A DNA stretch of 64,000 nucleotides from assembly GCA_963837155.1 (NCBI GenBank), contig CAWIMB010000001.1:310001-374000 (forward strand), in the 5' to 3' direction. Of the stretch, positions 53,124-61,312 are shown piece after piece. The position numbers and the translations under genes were made by a program. Every line of letters starts with the position of its first letter. The stretch's first letter is position 1. Below the pieces are notes generated by a model. It made no database searches. It worked only from the letters and a program-made list of their open reading frames with translations, and was not told the origin of the DNA. The stretch comes from DASQHW01 sp963837155 (GTDB lineage: Bacteria > Actinomycetota > Acidimicrobiia > IMCC26256 > PALSA-610).

Positions 53124-53897
53124 TCAGACCGCCGTGAGTCCACCATCGACCGCGAGGACCTGGCCGGTGATGTAGCTCGCGTCGTCGCTCAACAAGAACA
53201 CGACGGGCGCCGCGACCTCCCACGCGGTCGCCTGGCGGCCGAGGGGCACGGGCGCGCGGGTCCGGCTCGGGCGTCCTGCGGTCGCACGCCGACCGAGCGG
53301 CGTATCGATGAGTCCGGGCGCAACGACGTTGGCGCGGATGCCCCGCCGCGCCCCTTCGAGCGCGACGTGACGGCACAGTCCGCCGAGCGCGGCCTTTGAA
53401 GTGTCGTATGCAGGAATACGCGTGCCGGCGACAAGGCCCGCGATCGAGGAGATCAGCACGATCGCGCCACCGTCGGCGAGCACCGGGAGCGCGGCCTGGC
53501 ACACGAGAAAATGGCTGCGCACGTTCACCGCCTGGACGGTGTCCCATTCCTCGGCACTGGTGCCGTCGAGCCCGCGACCGAGTCCGATGCCGACGTTGCA
53601 CACCACACCGTCCAGGCCGTCGAGCGTTTCCCGAGATTCGGCGACGATGCGCGCGCACGCGCCGTCGTCCGTCACGTCACCGACCACGACGCGCGCGTTC
53701 CCGCCGGAGTCTTCGATCAGGCGTACGGTCTCACGCGCCGCGTCCTCGTCGCGGTCCGCGCACGCGACTGCCGCGCCCTCGCGCGCTGCGAGCACGGATA
53801 TTGCACGTCCGTTTCCCATGGGAGCGTCAGGATCGTCCGACGAACGCGTCCCGGCACCGACCACGACAATTCGCCGACCCGCGAGTCGTTCCGCCAT
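53124..53897 (-). CDS. Short-chain dehydrogenase/reductase
   Basis: A 257-residue classical SDR. The cofactor motif is VVVGAGTRSSDDPDAPMGNG, an extended version of TGxxxGxG; the NNAG-equivalent is VCNVGIG. The catalytic Ser is in IVLISSIAGL and Tyr/Lys in YDTSKAALGGL (Y and K four apart). The C-terminus DASYITGQVLAVDGGLTAV is typical of this class. Substrate unknown, probably an alcohol or ketone of lipid origin. It is divergent from the pyridoxamine-oxidase-like gene, with 23 bases between. Confidence 0.85.
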   Translation of the reverse strand: MAERLAGRRIVVVGAGTRSSDDPDAPMGNGRAISVLAAREGAAVACADRDEDAARETVRLIEDSGGNARVVVGDVTDDGACARIVAESRETLDGLDGVVCNVGIGLGRGLDGTSAEEWDTVQAVNVRSHFLVCQAALPVLADGGAIVLISSIAGLVAGTRIPAYDTSKAALGGLCRHVALEGARRGIRANVVAPGLIDTPLGRRATAGRPSRTRAPVPLGRQATAWEVAAPVVFLLSDDASYITGQVLAVDGGLTAV

Positions 53898-53920
53898 CCG
53901 CGGAGTGTACGTTCCATTGC

Positions 53921-54403
53921 ATGGCGGAACTCAAGGAGGTCGCTCCCGCGTTCGTCGAGATGGCACATCGCATCGTGTGGTGCTCGGCGGCGACAGTTGA
54001 TTCCCAGCGTCGGCCGCGCTCTCGCGTCCTGCACCCGATATGGGAGTTCGACGGAGCGTCGATCCTCGGGTGGGTCGCGACGAGCCCGACCCCGCTCAAG
54101 CGGGCGCACTTCGCGTACAGCCCGTACCTGTCATGCAACTACTGGGCGCCCGATCACGACACGTGCACCGCTGAATGCCGCGCCGAAATGCTCATGGACG
54201 ACGCGACGCGCGTCGACGTGTGGGAGAAGTTCAAGAGTGCACCGCCTCCCGTCGGCTTCGACCCGGCGGTCATCCCGCGCTGGCCGAGCCCAACCGACGA
54301 AGGGTTTGCGGTGATACGTCTCGAGCCGTGGCGGCTCCGCGTCTTTCCCGCCACCGCGTTCTTCAGCGGCGATCCCCACCAAGACCTCGTCTGGCAGAGC
54401 TAG
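53921..54403 (+). CDS. Pyridoxamine 5'-phosphate oxidase-like flavin/F420-binding protein
   Basis: A 160-residue split-barrel protein of the PNPOx-like superfamily. WCSAATVDSQRRPRSRVLHP, FDGASILGWVATSPTPLKRA and HFAYSPYLSCNYWAPDHDTC follow the strand order of actinobacterial F420- or FMN-binding PNPOx-like enzymes. Two Cys in DTCTAECRAEM are conserved in this subgroup. It could be an F420-dependent reductase or a stress-related flavoprotein; the cofactor cannot be told. ATG 53921 is the start. It converges with the AarF kinase gene. Confidence 0.75.
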   Translation: MAELKEVAPAFVEMAHRIVWCSAATVDSQRRPRSRVLHPIWEFDGASILGWVATSPTPLKRAHFAYSPYLSCNYWAPDHDTCTAECRAEMLMDDATRVDVWEKFKSAPPPVGFDPAVIPRWPSPTDEGFAVIRLEPWRLRVFPATAFFSGDPHQDLVWQS

Positions 54404-54416
54404 CGGCCTTCTCGCT

Positions 54417-56006
54417 TTATCGCTTGCGTTTCTCTTCGAAGCGTTTACGGACGATCTCCCGCCGTTCTTGCACGTCGCGGTACGTCAGCTTCTCGATGTC
54501 GGGTACGCCCATTGCCGCCTTGATCGCCTCCATGTCGAACTGGTTTGCGATCGACGGGTCGAGCCCGAGCTCGGCCGCCAGGCGTGCGCCGTGACGGTGC
54601 GCGATCTCTGTGTGCACCGTGTGGATCTCGGCAAGGATGTCGAGGTCGGGCGCGAGCCGGCCGATCGCACCGTCGAGGAACATCATGTTCTTCACGAACA
54701 GCATGAGTTCCTTCGGTGCGCGCGCGCCGTACGCCAGCAACTTCTTGGTGAGCTCCTGCAACTCGTGCACAAGCTCGTCGGCGGACAACGTGGTCGGGTC
54801 GATCGTGCGGTCGAGACCGAGATCGCGGAACACTGCGTGCAGATCGGTGTCGGCTGGGAACGCACCGAGGTCGCGCAACGCACCGAGCTGCGCCATCGTG
54901 TCGCCGCTCGTCGCGCCGACCAGCAGCATCAAGAACGCGAGCCGCTTCGTCTCGTCGAGCCGGCCCGTGATGCCAAAATCCATCAGCACCGTCCGGCCAT
55001 TCGGCTGCACCATGAGGTTGCCGCCGTGCAGATCGCCGTGGAAGACGCCATAGAGCATCGCGCCCTCCATGAACGACACGAGGCCCGCGTGCAACACCGC
55101 CTCCGTATCGACGCCCGCCGCGTGCATTGAGGCGACGTCGTCCCACGGGATGCCATCGAGCCGTTCCATCACGAGCACGCGCCGAGTCACGAGCTGCGGA
55201 TGCGGTCGGGGCACGATCGTCGCCCGCTGGTCGGTCTCGGCCAGGACCCATGCGATGTCGAGCATGTTCTGTGCTTCGAGCCGGAAGTCGAGCTCTTCGA
55301 CAATCGTCTCCGCGAACAACTCGATGAGGGCGGGCGGGTTGGCGAGCGCGGCGACGGGAATGCGTCCAATGAGGTGCGGTGCGAGCCAGGCCATCGCCTC
55401 GATGTCCTCGCGCACGAGCCGCGCGATCTGCGGCCGCTGCACCTTGACCACCACGTCTTCTCCGGTGCGCAGCCTCGCCGCGTGCACCTGAGCGATCGAC
55501 GCGGCCGCGATCGGCCGTCGGTCGAACGATTCGAACGCGTCGTCCAGCGAGCGCCCGAGGTCGAGCTCGACGACGCGCCGGACGGCCTCGAACCGTTCGG
55601 GCGGCACGCGGTCGCGCAGCAGTTTGAACTCGGCGACGAGCTCCTCGGGGAACAGGCCTTCGCCGCCACTGATGATCTGGCCGAGCTTGATGTAGGTGGG
55701 TCCGAGGTGACCGAAAGCAACGCGCAGCCGGTGCGACAGGTCGCGTCGGGAATCAGGCGGCCCGTGGCGCCGGGCTCCGGCCGCCCACACCGCCAACGCA
55801 CTGCCGACTCGGCCGACGACCTGGACGAGACGCCCGAGCGGCGGCAAGTGCCCGGTCTCCATCCAGCGCGGGTATTGCTCGCGTGCCTGTTCCCGCAGCC
55901 GCTCGAGGTCCTGCCGCCACGGCATCTCGTCCGGGACGACCACCCACGGGCCGTGATCTGTGAACGAACCGATCGCGAGGTCAGGCGATCGGTTGTCCAC
56001 ACTCAT
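54417..56006 (-). CDS. ABC1/AarF (UbiB-like) atypical kinase family protein
   Basis: A 529-residue UbiB/ADCK-type protein. LGPTYIKLGQIISGG is the KxGQ motif characteristic of the family, followed by AAASIAQVHAARLRTGED (Ala-rich loop replacing the Gly-rich loop), VVVKVQRP (Lys), ELDFRLEAQNM (ExD), HGDLHGGNLMV (catalytic) and LMDFGITGRLD (DFG). It acts at the membrane surface and in other organisms supports quinone or isoprenoid lipid metabolism; actinobacterial copies are uncharacterised. ATG 56004-56006 is the start. It follows the Rpf-like gene by about 20 bases. Confidence 0.9.
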   Translation of the reverse strand: MSVDNRSPDLAIGSFTDHGPWVVVPDEMPWRQDLERLREQAREQYPRWMETGHLPPLGRLVQVVGRVGSALAVWAAGARRHGPPDSRRDLSHRLRVAFGHLGPTYIKLGQIISGGEGLFPEELVAEFKLLRDRVPPERFEAVRRVVELDLGRSLDDAFESFDRRPIAAASIAQVHAARLRTGEDVVVKVQRPQIARLVREDIEAMAWLAPHLIGRIPVAALANPPALIELFAETIVEELDFRLEAQNMLDIAWVLAETDQRATIVPRPHPQLVTRRVLVMERLDGIPWDDVASMHAAGVDTEAVLHAGLVSFMEGAMLYGVFHGDLHGGNLMVQPNGRTVLMDFGITGRLDETKRLAFLMLLVGATSGDTMAQLGALRDLGAFPADTDLHAVFRDLGLDRTIDPTTLSADELVHELQELTKKLLAYGARAPKELMLFVKNMMFLDGAIGRLAPDLDILAEIHTVHTEIAHRHGARLAAELGLDPSIANQFDMEAIKAAMGVPDIEKLTYRDVQERREIVRKRFEEKRKR

Positions 56007-56027
56007 GCATCAGACGATAGGGCGCCT

Positions 56028-57272
56028 CTAACTCATGCCCGCGCAGCGGCCGCCCCACGGGCCGGCACCCGACCAGTGGTAGAGGTTGAGCGCGAGCTGG
56101 TCCTGGTCAACCGGCGCAACGGTGGCGGGATCCCGGCCGACGAGGTCGAAGCGGCCCGAGCGGCGCGCCACGTTGTCCCACGTCGACTGCAGGAACTGAT
56201 ACGCCCCGTGGTACAGGCCGTCCGAGCTGCGCGCGGCGTATCCGCCGGCCGAGTCCGACTCGTGCGCGCGCGTGCAAGCGAGGAACGCACTGTTCGACGC
56301 GCCGGGCACGGGAGCGGGAACGGGGGGCGGGGCATAGCCCCGCGCCAACCACGCGCCGCCGCCGGGCCGGGGCGCGATGCCGACGACCGGATGCTCGTTC
56401 GCGGAGGGGTCGGCCGGCGCGGCCGCCGAAGGGGCACCGCCGAAGCCGACGACGCTGCCGTCGATGCGCGCCACCTGATAGCCGTGTCCGCCCGGGCGGA
56501 GCGCAATCGCGGTCGCTTGCTTGCCGTCGCGCGCGGCACCCGAGAAGCGGGCGTCGCCGTACGTGAAGACGCCACCGTCGGCCTCGAGCAAGTAGTAGCC
56601 GTGGCCCGACTTCGTCGCGGTAATGCCGACGAACGGCATCGGGTGGCCGCCCCCAGCCGCGGAGCCGTAGAAGTGGGCATCGCCGAATGCGAAGACACCG
56701 CCGTCACCGGCGAGCAGCCAGTAGCCGTGGCCCGTTGGTGATGCTGCGATCGCGGTGATCGGTGACGTCAGTGGCGCACCGAAGGCTTGATAGCCACCCA
56801 GCGATCCGAAGAAATCGGGGTCGCCGTACGTGAACACTCCGCCGTCGGCGGCCGCGAGCCAGTAGCCCTTCCCGCCGGGCGGCGACGCGATGCCGACCAC
56901 CGGTCCCGCGAGCGGAAGCCCGGCCGCCGAACCGTGGAACTTCGCGTTGCCCTGCGTGAAGACGCCACCGTCGGCGGCGGCGACCCAGTAGCCGCGGCTC
57001 CCGGCCGTCGCGATATCGACGAAGGTCGCGTTGAGCGCGAGCCCCGAGTTGGGACCGAGCGCGGGCGCGCCACCGACGGCGCGCACGCTGTTCGCGGCGG
57101 AGTCCGACGCGGCAGACGGGTTCGCATGCTTCATTGCGACGACAGCGCCAACGGCGAGCACCGCGGCGAGCACTGCAATCGACCGCCGCGTCGCCGGTGG
57201 CGTCCGCCGCTGTGCAGAGCCTTCTTCGAGTCCGGGGGAGACATCCCCGTACTCGTGCGGGCTCATGGTCAT
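56028..57272 (-). CDS. Secreted/anchored YW...DGGVF-repeat protein with C-terminal transglycosylase-like (Rpf-type) domain
   Basis: A 414-residue protein. The N-terminus has a membrane segment (SIAVLAAVLAVGAVVAMK). Five or six repeats follow, of the form GYWLAAADGGVFTYGD at about 50-residue spacing, probably forming a beta-propeller. The C-terminal 75 residues are a transglycosylase-like/Rpf domain: FLACTRAHESDSAGGYAA (catalytic Glu), GLYHGAYQFLQSTWDNVA and DQLALNLYHWSGAGPW. It likely cleaves peptidoglycan at the cell surface. The start ATG 57272 has a strong GAGGAGG ribosome site. A long structured leader lies upstream. Repeats of this kind are abundant in Acidimicrobiia. Confidence 0.82.
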   Translation of the reverse strand: MTMSPHEYGDVSPGLEEGSAQRRTPPATRRSIAVLAAVLAVGAVVAMKHANPSAASDSAANSVRAVGGAPALGPNSGLALNATFVDIATAGSRGYWVAAADGGVFTQGNAKFHGSAAGLPLAGPVVGIASPPGGKGYWLAAADGGVFTYGDPDFFGSLGGYQAFGAPLTSPITAIAASPTGHGYWLLAGDGGVFAFGDAHFYGSAAGGGHPMPFVGITATKSGHGYYLLEADGGVFTYGDARFSGAARDGKQATAIALRPGGHGYQVARIDGSVVGFGGAPSAAAPADPSANEHPVVGIAPRPGGGAWLARGYAPPPVPAPVPGASNSAFLACTRAHESDSAGGYAARSSDGLYHGAYQFLQSTWDNVARRSGRFDLVGRDPATVAPVDQDQLALNLYHWSGAGPWGGRCAGMS

Positions 57273-57430
57273 TCGTTTGCCTCCTCGTGAGCGCGAGCCG
57301 ACCCAGTTGGGAAAGCTCGAGCGGCCGGCCGCCGGCAGGTCCGGCAGCGGGGACGAGGGGGACCGTAGGAGGGGCACTGATCCGCTCCCGAACCCGGAAA
57401 CACCCCCAAATGGGGCACGTGGCCACAAGG

Positions 57431-57503
57431 GACTAGGGCGGTCAGCCCGTCGGGTTACCCGTCAGTCTGCGGCTTCGCCAGACGGGCCGTCCGGGCGCTA
57501 GTC
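57431..57503 (-). ncRNA. Structured leader upstream of the Rpf-like gene, candidate riboswitch
   Basis: On the reverse strand a 73-nt element is closed by GACTAG/CTAGTC (57498-57503 with 57431-57436). Inside are the hairpins GTCTG...CAGAC (57465-57483) and GGG-TAA-CCC (57452-57460). It starts about 160 bases before the gene. Cell-wall hydrolases in actinobacteria often have riboswitch leaders (c-di-AMP, c-di-GMP). I could not match this one to a known aptamer, so it is reported as structure only. Confidence 0.35.
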
Positions 57504-57559
57504 ACGCTGGGTCATTTCCCATCGGACCACAAGTCCGCGCGCGCAATACGGGACGGGGC

Positions 57560-57958
57560 ATGACACCAGCCACACGAGCCACAGGCGGCCGGACACCCGG
57601 TGCGCACCGCGCGTGGCACCGGATCGAGCCCAGGGTCCGCGGGACCGGCGCCGCGAAGGTCGAGAATGCGCGGGTGGCGATCGTGCAGCGTGGGGAATCA
57701 ACGTTCGGCCCGGTCGCCGTCGACGGTCGCACGATCACGCTCGTCGCGCGTGCACACGCGTTCCACCTCCGTCGCGGGCGGATCGGCGCGCTCGGCATGC
57801 GCACGCGCCCGACACACGTCGAGATCCTCGACGAGGATGGGCGCCGCGACGTCGTGCAGATACACGACGTGGAAACCGGGGTGATCATCACGATCATGCT
57901 CGCAACGGCGGGGTACGTCCTTGCGGTACGCGCCCTGCGCAGAAGGAGATCGGCGTGA
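57560..57958 (+). CDS. Hypothetical protein with C-terminal membrane segment
   Basis: A 132-residue protein I do not recognise. The middle reads VAIVQRGESTFGPVAVDGRT and ITLVARAHAFHLRRGRIGAL, then MRTRPTHVEILDEDGRRDVV. A single transmembrane segment (TGVIITIMLATAGYVLAVRAL) is followed by RRRRSA. ATG 57560 has a GGACGGGG ribosome site; a later GTG start is also possible. It heads an operon with a 27-codon open frame and a YtfJ/GerW-like gene, each overlapping the next start. A membrane-bound partner of the YtfJ-like protein is a fair guess. Confidence 0.6.
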   Translation: MTPATRATGGRTPGAHRAWHRIEPRVRGTGAAKVENARVAIVQRGESTFGPVAVDGRTITLVARAHAFHLRRGRIGALGMRTRPTHVEILDEDGRRDVVQIHDVETGVIITIMLATAGYVLAVRALRRRRSA

Positions 57959-58038
57959 CCGGCCAGGCGCAGAACGCAGGCCCGGGGGTACGACAACTGT
58001 CAGTGCGCGATGGAGGGCCGGAGGTCGAAGCCGCATGA
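57955..58038 (+). CDS. 27-codon micro-ORF coupling two genes
   Basis: A frame of 27 codons (VTGQAQNAGPGVRQ then LSVRDGGPEVEAA) whose GTG overlaps the stop of the upstream gene (GTGA). Its TGA overlaps the ATG of the YtfJ/GerW gene (ATGA). It is preceded by AAGGAGA, among the best ribosome sites in this window. It may encode a microprotein or serve only to carry ribosomes from one gene to the next. No similar peptide is known to me. Confidence 0.5.
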   Translation: MTGQAQNAGPGVRQLSVRDGGPEVEAA

Positions 58039-58418
58039 ACGACGAACTGCGAACCGACGGGACCGCTCAGATCGAGCGTGTGCAGCAGCAGCTCACGACC
58101 GGACTCGACCGGCTGATGAGCGTGTCAGCCGACCGTGTGTTCCGGGAACCAGTGCGCGTCGGCGAAACCGTCGTCATACCCGCCGCCACGATTCAGTTCG
58201 GCGGCGGCTTCGGGTTCGGGTTCGGCCTCGACCAGGCGAACACAAAGAACGCCTCGGGCGGGGGTGGAGGTGGCGGCGGCTGGAACGACGGTCGCCCGGT
58301 TGCGGTCATCGAAGCGGGCCCGGCGGGCGTGCGCGTGCGACCTGTCGTAGACATCACGCGCATCGGCCTGACGCTCGTTGCGGCCGCGCTCACCGTGTGG
58401 CGCGCAACGCGTCGCTGA
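58035..58418 (+). CDS. GerW/YtfJ-family (spore-protein-like) protein
   Basis: A 127-residue protein of the GerW/YtfJ family: LDRLMSVSADRVFREPVRVG, VVIPAATIQFGGGFGFGFGL, a GGGGGGGG linker, PVAVIEAGPAGVRVRPVVDI and a membrane-proximal end. In Bacillus YtfJ works in spore germination, but the family is widespread in non-sporulating actinobacteria, where its role is unknown. ATG 58035 has a GGAGG site and overlaps the micro-ORF stop. The last 29 bases overlap the convergent M20 peptidase gene. Confidence 0.75.
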   Translation: MNDELRTDGTAQIERVQQQLTTGLDRLMSVSADRVFREPVRVGETVVIPAATIQFGGGFGFGFGLDQANTKNASGGGGGGGGWNDGRPVAVIEAGPAGVRVRPVVDITRIGLTLVAAALTVWRATRR

Positions 58419-59793
58419 GCTCGGCGAGCAACCACACCTCCGAACGAATGAGGCTCGACCAGTCGTCGAGGTGCAGGCTCTCGTTCTCGCCGTGAATCCG
58501 GCTCTGCGGATCGTCGGGGCCCATCAGCAGGGCGGGGATCCCACCGAACGCCTCGGCGAATGGCCCGACGAACGGGATCGAGCCGCCCACGCCCATCAGC
58601 ACCGGTTCGACACCGAACCCCTTGTGCAACGCACGCTTCGCCGCATCGAACGCGGGGCCGGTGGGGTCTGTCTCCCAGGCAGGCGCGCCTTCGAATGCGC
58701 GGAACCGCAGTTCGAGACCCCACGGCACTTGCCGCTCGATATGAGCCCGCAAGCCCGCGGTCACGCGCTCGGGATCCTGACCGGGACCGAGTCGTATCGA
58801 GACGCGCGCGGCCCGCGCGCGACGATCTGGTTCGACGAGCCCAGGATCGGATGGCCGTCGATGCCGATCACGGTGATCGTCGGACGCAGCCACAACCGTT
58901 CGTGCAGCGTGGTCGCCGGGTCGCCGACAAGTTGGACGCCGGGACGCGCTCCCATTGTGTGCGCGAAGGCCTCGAGGTGGTCGTCGAAGCCTTTGATCGG
59001 CGCCCGCTCGGTTGCAGTTGCTGGCCGCAGGCCGTCGAACGCGCCGTCGAAGGCAGGATCGCCGTGCTTGTCGACGAGCGACGCGAGCACGCGCGCGAGT
59101 GCCATCACCGGATCGGGAATCGCGCCGCCGACCACGCCGGAGTGTTGCGGACCGTCGAGGGCACGCAGCTCGATGTCGGCGGCCGCGAGGCCGCGCAATG
59201 AGTATGTGAGGCCGGGCACGCCGACCTCCCAGTTGCCCGAGTCGGCCAGCACGAGCACGTCCGAGCGCAGCTCGTCGAGGTGCGCGGTCAAGAACGTGTG
59301 CAAGGTCGGCGAGCCGATCTCCTCCTCGCCTTCGACCAGGATCCGTACGTTGCAGGGCGGTCCGCCGCTCGCGAGCCACGCGCTCATCGTGTACGCGTGC
59401 GCCACCGCGCCGGCCTTGTCGTCGGCTGCGCCCCGGCCGTAGAGACGACCTCCGCGTTCCTCCGGCTCGAACGGATCGCTCGCCCAATTCTCGACGACAC
59501 CGGGCGGCTGCACGTCATGATGCGCATACAACAACACCGTCGGTGCCTCGGGCCCCGCGTGCATCCACTCGCCGAGCACGAACGGCTGCGAGCCGTCAAC
59601 GCCCGCGATCCGCACCTTCTCGACGCCGTGGGCGCGCATGAGCTCGAGCGTCGCCTCCGCGCTCGCTTGTACATCAGCCTTGCGTTCCGGGTCGGCGCTG
59701 ATACTCGGAATGCGGACCAGCGCTTCCAGGTCAGCGCGGGCATGCTCGATAGAAGCGTCGACGGCCTCGACGGCGCGGCGTAGCGTCGGTCAC
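58390..59793 (-). CDS. M20-family metallopeptidase (dipeptidase), two frameshifts
   Basis: An M20/M25/M40 peptidase of about 467 residues. VLLYAHHDVQPPG (His and the catalytic Asp two later), LYGRGAADDKAGAVAHAY (bridging Asp) and ILVEGEEEIGSPTL (catalytic Glu and metal Glu) define the active site. The lid is SSNQIVARARAARVSIRLG and the last His is in RIHGENESL. The frame changes at about 58810 (before AARVSIRLGPGQD) and near the start at about 59785. A GTG at 59791-59793 gives VTDA, and the rest LRRAVEAVDASIEHARAD lies one base off. It would hydrolyse dipeptides or related amides. Confidence 0.82.
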
Positions 59794-59801
59794 GCAGGCA
59801 A

Positions 59802-60197
59802 CCTACTTCGGGGTCACCGCAACCTTCGCCGACGCGGTTCCGTAGCCGACCGCGTTGCGCGCGACAACCGTGCAGGTGTACTTCCGGCCCTTCAGCAGGC
59901 CGCCAACGGTGCCCGATCGCGCCGAACCCGACATCGTCGCAGACTTCGTCGTCGCAGACTTCGTCGTCGCACCGAGCTTGCACGCGACCTTGTACCGGTC
60001 GATCGGAGTGCCACCGTTGCTCGACGGCGCGGCCCACGTGAGCCTGGCCGCGCGGACGAGGCGGCCCCCGGCGGGCGAGCGCGGAATACGGCAGGCTCCA
60101 CACCTTGGCCGTGCGCGCGTTGGACGCGACGGCTCCAGCGCGAGTGACGGCGTACACCCGGCACGACCAGTTCGACCCGCCGCCGACCGGAGCCGGG
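59802..60197 (-). pseudogene. Fragment of a fibronectin type III domain protein
   Basis: Only the end of a gene remains. The reverse strand reads one almost complete Fn3 domain, TWAAPSSNGGTPIDRYKVAC to CTVVARNAVGYGTASAKV and AVTPK, then stop at 59802. Before it, one frame shift away, lies the end of another Fn3 domain (SNWSCRVYAVTRAGAVASN). The 5' part is missing; the fragment abuts the stop of the Lrp-like gene with no start codon. A 15-bp tandem duplication (KSATT-KSATM) lies at 59941-59970. Probably a truncated secreted protein gene. Confidence 0.65.
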
Positions 60198-60455
60198 TCA
60201 GAACGTGATGTCGGCCGGGTCGTACTGGCGGAAGGCGATCAGCGTGCGGGTGTCGAGGATGCCGTCGAGCGTCGCGATCTGCTCAGTGACCAGCCGGGCC
60301 ACTTGTTCGGTGTCGTTGGAATGGAGCAGCGCGACCAGGTCCTCGTCGCCGGTGACCGAGTACACCTCGCTGACTCCGTCGAGCGCGGCAAGCGCCGCGC
60401 CGAGCTTCGCAACCTTCGCGGGCCTCGCCTTGATGAGAACGATCGCGTTCAGCAC
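60198..60455 (-). CDS. Lrp/AsnC ligand-binding (RAM) domain protein without HTH
   Basis: An 85-residue stand-alone RAM domain: AIVLIKARPAKVAKLGAALA, then GVSEVYSVTGDEDLVALLHS, TEQVARLVTEQI and TRTLIAFRQYDPADITF. It matches the effector-binding half of Lrp/AsnC regulators and has no DNA-binding domain. Such proteins oligomerise and bind amino acids; they may modulate full-length Lrp proteins. ATG 60453-60455 is the only plausible start. It lies 10 bases after the enoyl-CoA hydratase gene in the same direction. Confidence 0.82.
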   Translation of the reverse strand: MLNAIVLIKARPAKVAKLGAALAALDGVSEVYSVTGDEDLVALLHSNDTEQVARLVTEQIATLDGILDTRTLIAFRQYDPADITF

Positions 60456-60465
60456 GTTGAAGACA

Positions 60466-61302
60466 CTACGACTCGTCGTGCGCGGTCCGGTAGTCGCCGA
60501 ACGGTTTGTCGCGATCTTCGACCGCGCCCTTCACACCGAGCGACCGGAGCTTCGGCATGTATTCCTGCGACGACCGTTGATGCAGGCCGAGGGCCTGCAA
60601 TTCGGTGCTCGCACGTACGCCGGCGCGCATGCCCATCGCATCGAGCGCGCGGTGCACGGTCCGCTTGTTGAGTGCCAGCAAGTCACCAGGAATTTGGGCG
60701 ACCCGTTCGGCAACCGCGAGCACTTCGCTCTCGAGCTGCTCGGCAGGAAACGCGCGATTGGCGTAACCGCCCTCGACCGCCTCGGTGCCGGTCATCGAGT
60801 CTCCCGTGAGCAACGCTTCCATCGCGCGCCGCCAACCGAGCAACCATGGTTGCCACAAGAAGTCCGGCGACGACATCGTGCGCACCGGCGGGTACCCGAT
60901 GGTCGCGTCCTCCGCGACGTACACCAGATCGCACGCGGCCGCGAGCTCGGAGCCACCGGCGAGGCAGTACCCGTGCACTTGAGCGATGATCGGCGTCGAC
61001 ATGTCCATCATCTCGAACCAGCCCTCGACCAAGTGCCGGCTCCAGAAGCCGTCGCGCGTTGCGATCGGACGCGGCAGCGGATCATTCGGTTCCGGCGAGA
61101 GGTCATAACCCGCGCAGAACGACGGACCGGCGCCGCGGATGACGATCACGCTGACGTCGCGGTCCTGGTCGGCGCGCCGCAGCTCGTCAAAGAGTTCCCG
61201 CCGCACAGAGTTGCTCATCGCGTTGCGCTTGTTCGGGCGATTCAGCGTGATGCGTCGCACGCTCGGCCGCGGATCATCGGCCAACACCAATGGTTCGGTC
61301 AT
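60466..61302 (-). CDS. Enoyl-CoA hydratase/isomerase family (crotonase) protein
   Basis: A 278-residue crotonase-fold enzyme. RITLNRPNKRNAMSNSVRRE, the first oxyanion segment FCAGYDLSPEP and the second HGYCLAGGSELAAACDLVYV are typical. The usual catalytic Glu of hydratases (GxPE near 120-145) is replaced by a TIGYPPVRTMSSPDF stretch, so it may catalyse another acyl-CoA reaction such as isomerisation or hydrolysis. ATG 61300-61302 starts MTEPLVLADDP. It stands with SDR and thrB genes in a leftward run. Confidence 0.85.
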   Translation of the reverse strand: MTEPLVLADDPRPSVRRITLNRPNKRNAMSNSVRRELFDELRRADQDRDVSVIVIRGAGPSFCAGYDLSPEPNDPLPRPIATRDGFWSRHLVEGWFEMMDMSTPIIAQVHGYCLAGGSELAAACDLVYVAEDATIGYPPVRTMSSPDFLWQPWLLGWRRAMEALLTGDSMTGTEAVEGGYANRAFPAEQLESEVLAVAERVAQIPGDLLALNKRTVHRALDAMGMRAGVRASTELQALGLHQRSSQEYMPKLRSLGVKGAVEDRDKPFGDYRTAHDES

Positions 61303-61312
61303 GTCCCCGAAA

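Noticed and set aside
57431..57503. c-di-AMP (ydaO) or c-di-GMP (GEMM) riboswitch
   Set aside because: Parts resemble one or the other, such as TAACCCGACGGGC, but the defining 5' motifs of both are missing; kept only as a structured leader.
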